A stretch of 64,000 nt of DNA from Steroidobacteraceae bacterium (GTDB taxonomy: Bacteria > Pseudomonadota > Gammaproteobacteria > Steroidobacterales > Steroidobacteraceae): the NCBI GenBank assembly GCA_025451845.1, contig JANWJS010000028.1:92189-156188 (forward strand), in the 5' to 3' direction. The notes under the pieces were generated by a model that had not been told where the DNA came from, did not search any database, and saw only the letters and a program-made list of their open reading frames with translations. Position numbers and translations under genes: made by a program. Shown piece after piece: positions 28,139-36,349 of the stretch (position 1 is the stretch's first letter; each line of letters opens with the position of its first letter).

Positions 28139-28525
28139 CTACTCGCCCGTCATATAGCGATACTGCGCTTCGCTGAGCGGGACGACGCTCAAGCGGCCCT
28201 GGCGCACGAGCGGCGAGTCCGCAAAGAGCTTGCTCGTTTTGATGGTTGCGAGCGGCACCGCTTTGGGCAACGGCTTGCCGGCTTTGAGTTTCACCTTGGG
28301 CTCCTTCGCATCCGAGCCTTGCAGCGAAACCACACTCGCCATGCCCACAGCGCACTTCACGTCCCCGGTCTCATAAATCACGAGCCTATCGCCCGGACTC
28401 ATGCCGCGCAGATTCTTGAGCGCCGTCGGATTCGAGACTCCATCCCAAACGGTCTCCTTGTCGCGCGCCAGATCGGCGAACGAATACTCCGAGGGCTCCG
28501 TCTTCAGCAGGTAATGACTCGTCAC
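28139..28525 (-). CDS. EVE domain-containing protein
   Basis: HYLLKTEPSEYSFADLARDKETVWDGVSNPTALKNLRGMSPGDRLVIYETGD; GTG start preceded by GGAGG on the minus strand. Confidence 0.9.
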   Translation of the reverse strand: MTSHYLLKTEPSEYSFADLARDKETVWDGVSNPTALKNLRGMSPGDRLVIYETGDVKCAVGMASVVSLQGSDAKEPKVKLKAGKPLPKAVPLATIKTSKLFADSPLVRQGRLSVVPLSEAQYRYMTGE

Positions 28526-28542
28526 GTTACCTCCACAGTGCA

Positions 28543-29256
28543 TCAGCCGGAACGTTTCAGGAACTCCACCATGCTTTTGGTGACCGCGGCAGGCTGCTCG
28601 AGCGTCGAAAAATGGCCCGAGTCCCGGATCACGCTCACGCGCGCGCCCGCGATGCCGCTTGCAATTTCCTCCGCCCGCTCCGGAGGTGTCAGCAGGTCGC
28701 TGTCGCCCACCATCACGAGCGTCGGGCAGCGGATGGCGCCCAATCCGGGCCGCGAGTCCGGCCGGCCCATGATCGCCGTTTGCTGGTTGATGAATCCTTC
28801 GGCGCCGACTTCCTGGACCATGGCGCGCCAGATGCGGCGCAGCGACTCGTCGCCCCAGCGGCGCGCGTGCACCAGTCTCGGGAAGAGCGTGTCCGCGACC
28901 TCTCCGAGCCGGCCGCTGCGCGCCAGCTCGATCTGTGAGCGCCGCCCCTCGCTCTGCTCCGGCGCATCGGGTCGCGCACTGGTGTCGAGCAGAACCAGGC
29001 TGGCGACCCGCTCCGGCGCCTGGCGCAGGATCTCGAAGCACACGTAGCCGCCCATCGAGAGACCCGCAAGGGCAAACTGCGACGGAGCGCCCGCGAGAAT
29101 GCGCCGCGCGATGGCACCCATGCTGTCGTCCCGCGTGTGCGTCGCCACGGTCACGGGACCCAACCGCCACAGCTCCGGAATCTGCTCCGCATAGAGGCGC
29201 GGCGAGGCCAGCAGGCCCGGAATCAGGATGGTGGGCATCAAGGGCGGTTCGGCCAT
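28543..29256 (-). CDS. alpha/beta hydrolase
   Basis: ALAGLSMGGYV nucleophile elbow; D and H late motifs. Confidence 0.85.
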   Translation of the reverse strand: MAEPPLMPTILIPGLLASPRLYAEQIPELWRLGPVTVATHTRDDSMGAIARRILAGAPSQFALAGLSMGGYVCFEILRQAPERVASLVLLDTSARPDAPEQSEGRRSQIELARSGRLGEVADTLFPRLVHARRWGDESLRRIWRAMVQEVGAEGFINQQTAIMGRPDSRPGLGAIRCPTLVMVGDSDLLTPPERAEEIASGIAGARVSVIRDSGHFSTLEQPAAVTKSMVEFLKRSG

Positions 29257-29364
29257 GATCTTTCTTTGAGCTGACGAAGGCGCATTCTACCCGCGACTGA
29301 CCGCCAGCGGGCCGGGCCGGGTAGCCCCCCGCGACGGGTCGATGGCAGGTTAAGATGACGCCAG

Positions 29365-30597
29365 ATGATGACGCGGAGGGCTCCAATGGGATCGGATCGG
29401 CTGGCTGCTTTTTGCCTGAGCTTCCTCGCCCTCGGAATCTCGTCCCTGGCCGCCGCGCAGACTGCGCCGCCGTCGTCCGCAAGCAGCGGCGCGGGACTCC
29501 CCGCGCCCACCGCTTTCCCGCGTTCCGGGACCTTCCCCACGACGGAATCCGTGACTCTGCTCGACTCCAACCCTGCGGTGAGCATTCACTACACGCTCGA
29601 CGGCAGCGTGCCCACAGCAGCCAGTCCGGTCGTCGATCGGTGGCGGCTCCTCTTCATTGCCGGCCTCTACGATGGCAACCGCGGGCTGAAGACCCACTAC
29701 ACCATTCGCGCAATCGCCATGGAGAAGGGGCACCCGCCGAGCGCGGTCAGCCGCTTCGACTACCTGATCGACCGCCGCGACCGCACCGCCTACGTCTCGC
29801 AGGAGATCCTGCCCGGCGTGCGCATGATCCGCGACTCCGATAACGACAAGATGTTCCTGCTCCAAGGCACGAAGAAATTCGCACTCATCGATTCCGGCAT
29901 GGGGCGGGGCGATCTCGCGGCGTATGTCGCAAAATTAAGCGCCGGACGCCCGCTCCTGGTGATCTTCACGCACAACCATGGCGATCACATCGGCCAGGCC
30001 GATCAGTTCGCGCGCAGGAGCATGGAGTACATCGGCGCCGAGGACCGGGATGGGCTGGCTCGGCTTCTGCGGACCCGGGACATCTCCCCGACAGTGATCG
30101 CAAAGCACGTCGTGTCGGTGCACGGCGGCGATCGCATCGACATAGGCGACCGCGCGCTCGCGATCTATGCGGTTCCGGGCCATACCCCGGGCTCGATCGT
30201 GATCTTCGATCCGAAAACCGCGGTGCTCTTCTCGGGAGATGCCTTCGGCAGCAACTCCCCGACCATCCCCGACGCCGCCTGGATGCAGTTCGATCCGAAT
30301 CCGCTCGATGGATACCTGAGGGAGATCAAGCGCGTCCAGGCACAGCTCGGCGACCGGATGAAATACATCCTTACCGGCCACAACGATCACCCCCTGATCG
30401 GCCAGGCTTACCTCAATAACCTCGAGCGCGCCGTGCAGCTTCTCCTAGACCGCGGCGATGCGGCCCTCGTGCCCTCCTACCGCCCGCCCGGCCTCTTCCA
30501 GGTCATCATTGGCGACAGGATGCACGACCCCAACTGGGTCGCGGTCAACGTCCACCGCGAGCACTACCTCAGTGCGCCGCCAACTGTTCCGCGATGA
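29365..30597 (+). CDS. secreted MBL-fold metallohydrolase with N-terminal chitobiase/FN3-like domain
   Basis: Signal peptide; VSIHYTLDGSVPTAASPV; HNHGDHIGQAD; PGHTPGSIVIFD; TGHNDHP. Confidence 0.85.
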   Translation: MMTRRAPMGSDRLAAFCLSFLALGISSLAAAQTAPPSSASSGAGLPAPTAFPRSGTFPTTESVTLLDSNPAVSIHYTLDGSVPTAASPVVDRWRLLFIAGLYDGNRGLKTHYTIRAIAMEKGHPPSAVSRFDYLIDRRDRTAYVSQEILPGVRMIRDSDNDKMFLLQGTKKFALIDSGMGRGDLAAYVAKLSAGRPLLVIFTHNHGDHIGQADQFARRSMEYIGAEDRDGLARLLRTRDISPTVIAKHVVSVHGGDRIDIGDRALAIYAVPGHTPGSIVIFDPKTAVLFSGDAFGSNSPTIPDAAWMQFDPNPLDGYLREIKRVQAQLGDRMKYILTGHNDHPLIGQAYLNNLERAVQLLLDRGDAALVPSYRPPGLFQVIIGDRMHDPNWVAVNVHREHYLSAPPTVPR

Positions 30598-31387
30598 CGG
30601 CCTGTTTCTCCGCCCGCATGTGCTCGTGATCCTTCGCATCGCTCCACGACTTCCAGGCGGGGTCGGCGCTCAGCTCCCTGCGAGTCTGCTCGATCACTGA
30701 TTCGCGGTTCGACAAGGCGTTGAAGTCCTTGTATTCGAGCACCAACAGGGACTGCACGGGCTCGTCGGGATAGAAGCGATTCACGTAGATCCCGTAGCTT
30801 GAAATGTTGCCGTGTCTCATCCAGCCCTCCGTCTCCGGCACGATGTAGCCCTGGGCATATTGCAGATAGCGCTCGAGAGGCGTCGGTGAGAACACATACG
30901 GTATGACGAGGAACACCGCGGAGTTGCCACCACTTTGCAGGGAGTGAGAGCGCTGAACGACATCCATCAAGTACTCCGAGATGGGCGCGAAGAGGTGCAG
31001 CTCGCGCGCCGTCAGCCCGCCGGGCGAAGTGCGCTCGATGTTCCTCCATCCCTCAATGCCAGCGAAATCCCGGAAAGTCAGTACCGCGAGGAGGTCCCAC
31101 GCCTTGGCGTCCACGAAGGAGTTGCACAGCAGCTGATATCCGGCAATCGTTCCGTCGCGCCGCCACCCCTCCAGCCGCGGCACCAGGTCTTGCAGGACTT
31201 CCGATCGCAGCAGAGGCCGGTTGCCAATGCTGCTGCGGTACGCGATGACGACAGCGCTGCGCGGCTGCGGCGCAGCGAATGTCCGGGCCGGCACAGCGGC
31301 CAGCGTCGGCATTGCATGCCACATACCGAGAATCACCCCCGCGCAAGCAAGCATGCGGCCCGCGCCCGCCGCCCATTTCTCTAGCAC
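30569..31387 (-). CDS. secreted protein with two tandem alpha+beta-barrel-like repeats, unknown function
   Basis: Signal peptide and two similar halves (...LVPRLEGWRRDGTIAGYQLL...LLAVLTFRDF / ...IVPETEGWMRHGNISSYGIY...LLVLEYKDF). Confidence 0.75.
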   Translation of the reverse strand: MLEKWAAGAGRMLACAGVILGMWHAMPTLAAVPARTFAAPQPRSAVVIAYRSSIGNRPLLRSEVLQDLVPRLEGWRRDGTIAGYQLLCNSFVDAKAWDLLAVLTFRDFAGIEGWRNIERTSPGGLTARELHLFAPISEYLMDVVQRSHSLQSGGNSAVFLVIPYVFSPTPLERYLQYAQGYIVPETEGWMRHGNISSYGIYVNRFYPDEPVQSLLVLEYKDFNALSNRESVIEQTRRELSADPAWKSWSDAKDHEHMRAEKQAVIAEQLAAH

Positions 31388-31526
31388 CGCACCACCTCGA
31401 GCTGCCTTGCTGACTGAGAGCGGAACATTCTACCCGACGCATCGGCGCCGTCCTTGACGCGGCAGGGCCGCCCGCTCTACCGTAATCTGGCCACAGCGCG
31501 CCGAGCACCTGCCCCGGAGGCTTCGA

Positions 31527-31994
31527 ATGTCGAGCCGCCCCCCGTTACCGCCCTTCACTGCCGAGACGGCCGCACAAAAGGCGCGCGGCGCCGAGGACGC
31601 CTGGAATACTCGCGAGCCCGAGCGCGTCGCCCTCGCCTACACGGAGGACAGCCGCTGGCGCAACCGCGCGGAATTCATCAACGGCCGCGCCGAGATCGTC
31701 GCTTTCCTGCAGCGCAAGTGGGCGCGCGAGCTCGACTATCGGCTGATCAAGGAGGTCTGGGCCTTCACCTCCCATCGCATCGCGGTCCGCTTCGCGTACG
31801 AGTGGCACGACGACAGCGGCTCGTGGTTTCGCTCGTTCGGCAATGAGAACTGGGAGTTCGACGAGCGCGGGCTCATGCGCAAGCGTCACGCGAGCATCAA
31901 CGACATGCCGATTACCGAGGCACAGCGCAAGTACCGCTGGCCGCTCGGCCGGCGCCCGGATGACCATCCCGGCTTGAGCGATCTCGGCCTCTGA
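31527..31994 (+). CDS. DUF1348 / NTF2-like family protein
   Basis: [55 protein letters not shown]. Confidence 0.88.
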   Translation: MSSRPPLPPFTAETAAQKARGAEDAWNTREPERVALAYTEDSRWRNRAEFINGRAEIVAFLQRKWARELDYRLIKEVWAFTSHRIAVRFAYEWHDDSGSWFRSFGNENWEFDERGLMRKRHASINDMPITEAQRKYRWPLGRRPDDHPGLSDLGL

Positions 31995-32019
31995 ATACGA
32001 TCGCGTCAGCCCCGGCTGA

Positions 32020-32598
32020 TCAGTGGCCGCCCTGAACCAGGAGACCGGCGTCACTCAGCGCCACCGCGAGGCCCGCCTCGATTTCGGTCGCCTGCGCTCG
32101 GGCGATGCGCTGCAGGTGCAATGTCGGGCCGGCCAGAACTTCGAGGCCACGCTTGAGCACGCTGCCGGATGCGCGGATGCCCGCCTTGTGCTGATCGAAT
32201 CGCTGCGCGGGCGTGTACTGGCTCATGCCCACATACACGCCGTAGGGACCGCCCTTCCGCTCACGATAGTCGAGCAGTACGAGATACAGATTCGACCGTC
32301 CCTTGCGCGCCGCACCGAAACCGGCGGCGATCTCGTAGACGATCGGCAGCCACTCGACGTAGGTCATCGGCAGCCATTCGGGGATCGAGCTCGCGGCGCT
32401 CTTCCAGAGCCGATCGAGAGCCCCGTCGATGTCGACGCCGAGCTCCACACGCATCCAGAGCTCGTGGATGCAGTGCGCCCCCGCCAACCCGTCGCCCTTC
32501 GCCATCGCGGCCTCGAGGCGCTGGCGAAGATCGCGGCCCGCCAGAGCACGGAGAGGGCGGCCAGCGGGCGGTGCCTGCGTCCAGTCGGACCGAGTCAA
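32020..32598 (-). CDS. hypothetical protein with possible GIY-YIG-like segment
   Basis: NLYLVLLDYRERKGGPYGVYVGMSQYTPAQRFDQHKAG; 4-bp overlap with upstream LysE gene. Confidence 0.7.
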   Translation of the reverse strand: MTRSDWTQAPPAGRPLRALAGRDLRQRLEAAMAKGDGLAGAHCIHELWMRVELGVDIDGALDRLWKSAASSIPEWLPMTYVEWLPIVYEIAAGFGAARKGRSNLYLVLLDYRERKGGPYGVYVGMSQYTPAQRFDQHKAGIRASGSVLKRGLEVLAGPTLHLQRIARAQATEIEAGLAVALSDAGLLVQGGH

Positions 32599-33248
32599 CT
32601 ACCCCGCCGGACCGCGAGCAGACCACAGCCGACCCCGATCAACAGCCCCCCGGAAATGCGCCCCTGCAAGCGGCGCCTGCCGGGAGTCACGAACCAACCC
32701 CGGGCGCGCGAGGCCAGCAGCGCGTAACCGCTGTCCGAGATCAAGGCCATCACGATCATCGTCGCGCTCATCAGGAGAAGCTGCGGCCCGGCCGGCAGGT
32801 GCGGATCCAGGAACTGCGGCAGAAAGGCAATGTAGAAGAGGATCGCCTTGGGGTTGGTGATCGCGATCAGAAATCCCTGCAGAACAATTGTGCGGCTGGG
32901 ACTTGGCGCCCTCGGCATGTTCGCCGCTTCCTCTGTCGTCTCTTGCGTCCCGGGACCCCGCCAGGCCTTGATTCCCAGCCAAATCAGATAAGCCGCGCCG
33001 ACCCAGCGTACGATCTCGAAGACCTCGCTCAGCCATGCGAAGAAAGTGACGAGCCCGACCGCTGTAGCGCCAAGCAGGATGGCATTGCCGAGGCTCGCTC
33101 CCGCCACCGTCGCGAAGCCTACCCGCCTGCCGTGGCGCAACGAATTGGCGACTACGAGCGTAACGATCGGTCCCGGTAGCACGACGAGGAGTGCCACTGC
33201 CAGGCAGAAGGCGGCGAAAAGATGAGGGTTCATACAGAAGCGGCTCAC
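32595..33248 (-). CDS. LysE family translocator
   Basis: PGPIVTLVVANSLRHGRRVGFATVAGASLGNAILL, NPKAILFYIAFLPQFLD. Confidence 0.88.
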   Translation of the reverse strand: MSRFCMNPHLFAAFCLAVALLVVLPGPIVTLVVANSLRHGRRVGFATVAGASLGNAILLGATAVGLVTFFAWLSEVFEIVRWVGAAYLIWLGIKAWRGPGTQETTEEAANMPRAPSPSRTIVLQGFLIAITNPKAILFYIAFLPQFLDPHLPAGPQLLLMSATMIVMALISDSGYALLASRARGWFVTPGRRRLQGRISGGLLIGVGCGLLAVRRGS

Positions 33249-33317
33249 CGTCGTGGGTGCGGTTGACCTCCAGCATGCTCCACGCTGGCGCCCGCTGCAA
33301 CGGCGCCATGCCTTCGG

Positions 33318-33983
33318 TCACAAAGGTACTCTCGCCCGCTGATAGTCCATCAGGGACGTGGGGATCCCAATACCCGCCGTGAGGCGCGGATCGGCAATGG
33401 GAGCCTGTGCCTCCAATCGGACCGGCAGCACGCCAGCCCAATAGGGAAGATCGTAATCGCCCTCATCGTCGAGTGGCGGCCCCGTACGCACCTTGGCGGA
33501 GGCCTCCTCGATGGATACGCAGAGTACCGAGGTTGCCTTCAGCTCTTGAGTGCTCGCTTCTCGAGTCTGCGCGCTTCGTCCCGCCAGGACGTGATCCACC
33601 AGTGCGCTGAAGGCGCGGCGCTTCTCCGCCTCGTCCTTCACTTCTCTGGCGCCGCCCAGAATCACCACGGAGCGGTAGTTCATCGAATGGTGAAACGCGG
33701 ACCGCGCGAGCACGAGACCGTCGATGAGAGTAACGGTGACACAGATCGGCGCGGCACGCCGCAGCGTCCTCAGCATGCGGCCGCCGACAGAGCCGTGGAT
33801 ATACAGGCGATCGTCAATGCGCGCATGCGTGGTCGGCAGTACAAACGGCTGGCCATCGACCGCGAATCCGACGTGACAGATAAGTGCCTCGTCCAAGATG
33901 GCGTTGACGATCGATCGGTCATACGCGCCGCGATCAGGACGGCGGATAAGCGTCGTGCGCTGCGTCGGAGCGATCGTATTCAC
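33318..33983 (-). CDS. pyridoxamine 5'-phosphate oxidase family / flavin-nucleotide-binding protein
   Basis: RRPDRGAYDRSIVNAILDEALICHVGFAVDGQPFVLPTTHARIDDRLYIHGSVGGRML; GTG start. Confidence 0.85.
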   Translation of the reverse strand: MNTIAPTQRTTLIRRPDRGAYDRSIVNAILDEALICHVGFAVDGQPFVLPTTHARIDDRLYIHGSVGGRMLRTLRRAAPICVTVTLIDGLVLARSAFHHSMNYRSVVILGGAREVKDEAEKRRAFSALVDHVLAGRSAQTREASTQELKATSVLCVSIEEASAKVRTGPPLDDEGDYDLPYWAGVLPVRLEAQAPIADPRLTAGIGIPTSLMDYQRARVPL

Positions 33984-34155
33984 GGCTCTTCCTCGATGGG
34001 GCGTGGATGTAAGCCTGCACCCAGCTTGGCCCATCGAAAAGATCCAGTTTCGCGAAAACGACCAGGCCAGTTTACGGGCCGGCGGGGATTCGTTCCCGGG
34101 CGCGCACCGGAATCACAAATCGATGCATTCGTACTTTCTCGCTGCCCGTCCGGTG

Positions 34156-35187
34156 TCAATGCGATTTACTGGCCGACATTTCGTTGTTTTCGAGTCGCTC
34201 GGTCGCACGTATGAAGCCGAGTACGCCCTCGTACAGCGACACCCGATTTCGCTCCAGGTGCATCACATGCGTCCCGTCATCGATACACAGCCGCCACTTG
34301 AGCGGGCTGGAGGTGAACGCTGCGAGGAACGCTGCGGCAGTGGGCAGATTCGCCCACACGTCGTATTTTCCATAGACCATCAGGATCGGAGCCGTTAGTC
34401 GACTGGGTGAGTATGGATAGACGCCGGCATTCACCGCTTCGAAGTCGGCGACCGGCCCGTCCGGAATGCGAATCTCCCCAGGAGGGTCGCCGGGTATATG
34501 AGGAGCGGATGCCTCGAACTCCCCGGCCCACCTGCGGGTGACGGCGGGCTCCAGCAGCACGAGGCCTCTCGGCAGGACGTCCGAGAAATAAAGCTGCCGC
34601 AGGCGCTCTTGGGCAGTCAGGCTGAACCAGCCCACATGCTCCGATTCCGGCTGCGGGCCTGGCATGGGCAAGACGGGGCCAAACAGCGTAAGTGAGCTCA
34701 ACGCGCCGGCAGGGGTCGCGGCAAAGTCCGCGGCCGGGATCGTTCCCCAGGAATGAGCGATCACATCTACCTCCCTGATGCCGCGGCTGTCGCGCATGTA
34801 CGTGACAGCCACGCCTATTTCCCGGGCGGCCTCCGGTACGCGCAGCAGCGGCAGATGGGCGGCGGCCGGCTCGGCCATTGCCTGCGGGCGGCTCGATGCG
34901 CCGAATCCCAGAAAATCCAGGCCGCAGGCTAAGAAACCGTTCTTCGCCATGAACTCCATCCAGGAGTCGCCCGGCTTGAACTCAAAACCTGCCGCCAGCA
35001 TGGTAGGAAAGCTCGAGCCATGAATGAAGAGCACGCCCTTGTCGGTGGCCTTCTCCGGCTTCGCGCAGTGCAGCGCGAGGTGCTGCGCCGATCCCGGCGA
35101 GAGCGGCAGGTTGATCGTCTTCACCCCGGACCTATAATTGCCCGAGGTGGCCAGCAGCGCCATGCCGAGTGCCAGTATCATTATCAT
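34156..35187 (-). CDS. alpha/beta hydrolase (lipase-like)
   Basis: VLFIHGSSFPT, VIAHSWGTI, IDDGTHVMHLE. Confidence 0.8.
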   Translation of the reverse strand: MIMILALGMALLATSGNYRSGVKTINLPLSPGSAQHLALHCAKPEKATDKGVLFIHGSSFPTMLAAGFEFKPGDSWMEFMAKNGFLACGLDFLGFGASSRPQAMAEPAAAHLPLLRVPEAAREIGVAVTYMRDSRGIREVDVIAHSWGTIPAADFAATPAGALSSLTLFGPVLPMPGPQPESEHVGWFSLTAQERLRQLYFSDVLPRGLVLLEPAVTRRWAGEFEASAPHIPGDPPGEIRIPDGPVADFEAVNAGVYPYSPSRLTAPILMVYGKYDVWANLPTAAAFLAAFTSSPLKWRLCIDDGTHVMHLERNRVSLYEGVLGFIRATERLENNEMSASKSH

Positions 35188-35256
35188 TCCTAACGAGGTG
35201 GAGCGGCGATCGCCGGCGAGCGGGATTATCGTGGGTCACTGACCGGGCGTGTTTCC

Positions 35257-35943
35257 ATGGACATTGAAGTATCGAATCGAGAAACCCTCGCAGATACTGC
35301 ATCTCTCCTGAGCGATTCCTCGCGTGTCAAGATATTGCTGGCGCTTCTCGACGGGCGCGCATACACGGCAACCGAGCTCGCCCGGTCCGCGAACATCAGC
35401 CCGCAGGCGGCGAGCTTTCATCTGAAGCGGCTCGTTTCAGCCGGTCTCCTCAGTTGCGTCAGCAGGGGGAGATTCCGCTATTTCAAACTGGCGGGCCCGC
35501 ACGTTGCCGAGCTTCTGGAAGGCCTGCTGGCAGTCGACCAGGTCGTCAATCGCGCCAACCCGCGATCGACCTGTCCGCCGTCCCTGCACGATGCGCGGGC
35601 TTGCTACAACCACCTTGCCGGCCGGGCAGGCGTGCATTTGTATCGGGGATTGTTGCACAAGGGCTGGCTCGTATTCGAAGGCTCGAAATTGGTTCCCACG
35701 GCCGCGGCCGCAGACCTGCTTGACGAGCTCGCCCTCTCGAAGCGCCTGCCGTCTCTCTCAGGCAAGCCGTGCCTGGATTGGTCGGAGCGCGAGTTCCACA
35801 TCGCGGGTGAGCTCGGTGTCTTGCTCCTGAATTCGATGCTCGAGTCGCGCTGGTTTCTGCGGGGGAACGGCCGATCGCTCACCTTGACTGAAAAGGGCCG
35901 CAGGCGATTCGCGACTTACGCTCTGTATCCCTGGACACGCTGA
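35257..35943 (+). CDS. ArsR-family winged-helix regulator with C-terminal extension
   Basis: LSDSSRVKILLALLDGRAYTATELARSANISPQAASFHLKRLVSAGLL; CLDWSERE...GELGVLLL. Confidence 0.87.
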   Translation: MDIEVSNRETLADTASLLSDSSRVKILLALLDGRAYTATELARSANISPQAASFHLKRLVSAGLLSCVSRGRFRYFKLAGPHVAELLEGLLAVDQVVNRANPRSTCPPSLHDARACYNHLAGRAGVHLYRGLLHKGWLVFEGSKLVPTAAAADLLDELALSKRLPSLSGKPCLDWSEREFHIAGELGVLLLNSMLESRWFLRGNGRSLTLTEKGRRRFATYALYPWTR

Positions 35944-36014
35944 GGCGCAGCGGCGAGCGCCCTCCATAACCGCCGACCTGGCCAATCTTGACTCAGCACG
36001 CGCGTTCAGGCACC

Positions 36015-36195
36015 TTTCGCCGGCGCGACAAGTTCCCCTCGCAGGGGATTAAAACGGGAACTCGGGTAAAAGCCCGGGCTGCCCCCGCAACTGTACGCGG
36101 TGTGCCACGCATCGAAGACCACTGGATGAGAATCCGGGAAGGTGATGCGCGGACGCTAGCCGCAAGCCAGGAGACCTGCTTGTCGCGGTCGCCCA
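36015..36195 (+). ncRNA. cobalamin riboswitch
   Basis: GGGAACTCGG..., GCCCCCGCAACTGTACGCGG, GCCACTGG-like GACCACTGGATGAGAATCCGGGAAGGTG, and AAGCCAGGAGACCTGC; precedes BtuB-type receptor. Confidence 0.93.
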
Positions 36196-36349
36196 ATCGA
36201 GCAGCCGGGGTGTGCTGCGCGAGCGGACCAACCGAGTGGCGACACGGACCGCGTGGCAGGACGTGGTGACCGGTCGCGCTTGCAAGAGCTGAATAGACCG
36301 GCGACCTCCCGCGCGATCCGCCCGGATTGCGCAACTTGGGAGCTCTGCC

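Noticed and set aside
28526-29482. N-terminal extension of the 447-aa - strand ORF (28139..29482)
   Set aside because: Only the C-terminal EVE domain is protein-like; the extension overlaps the alpha/beta hydrolase gene out of frame, and a GTG with a good RBS exists at 28525
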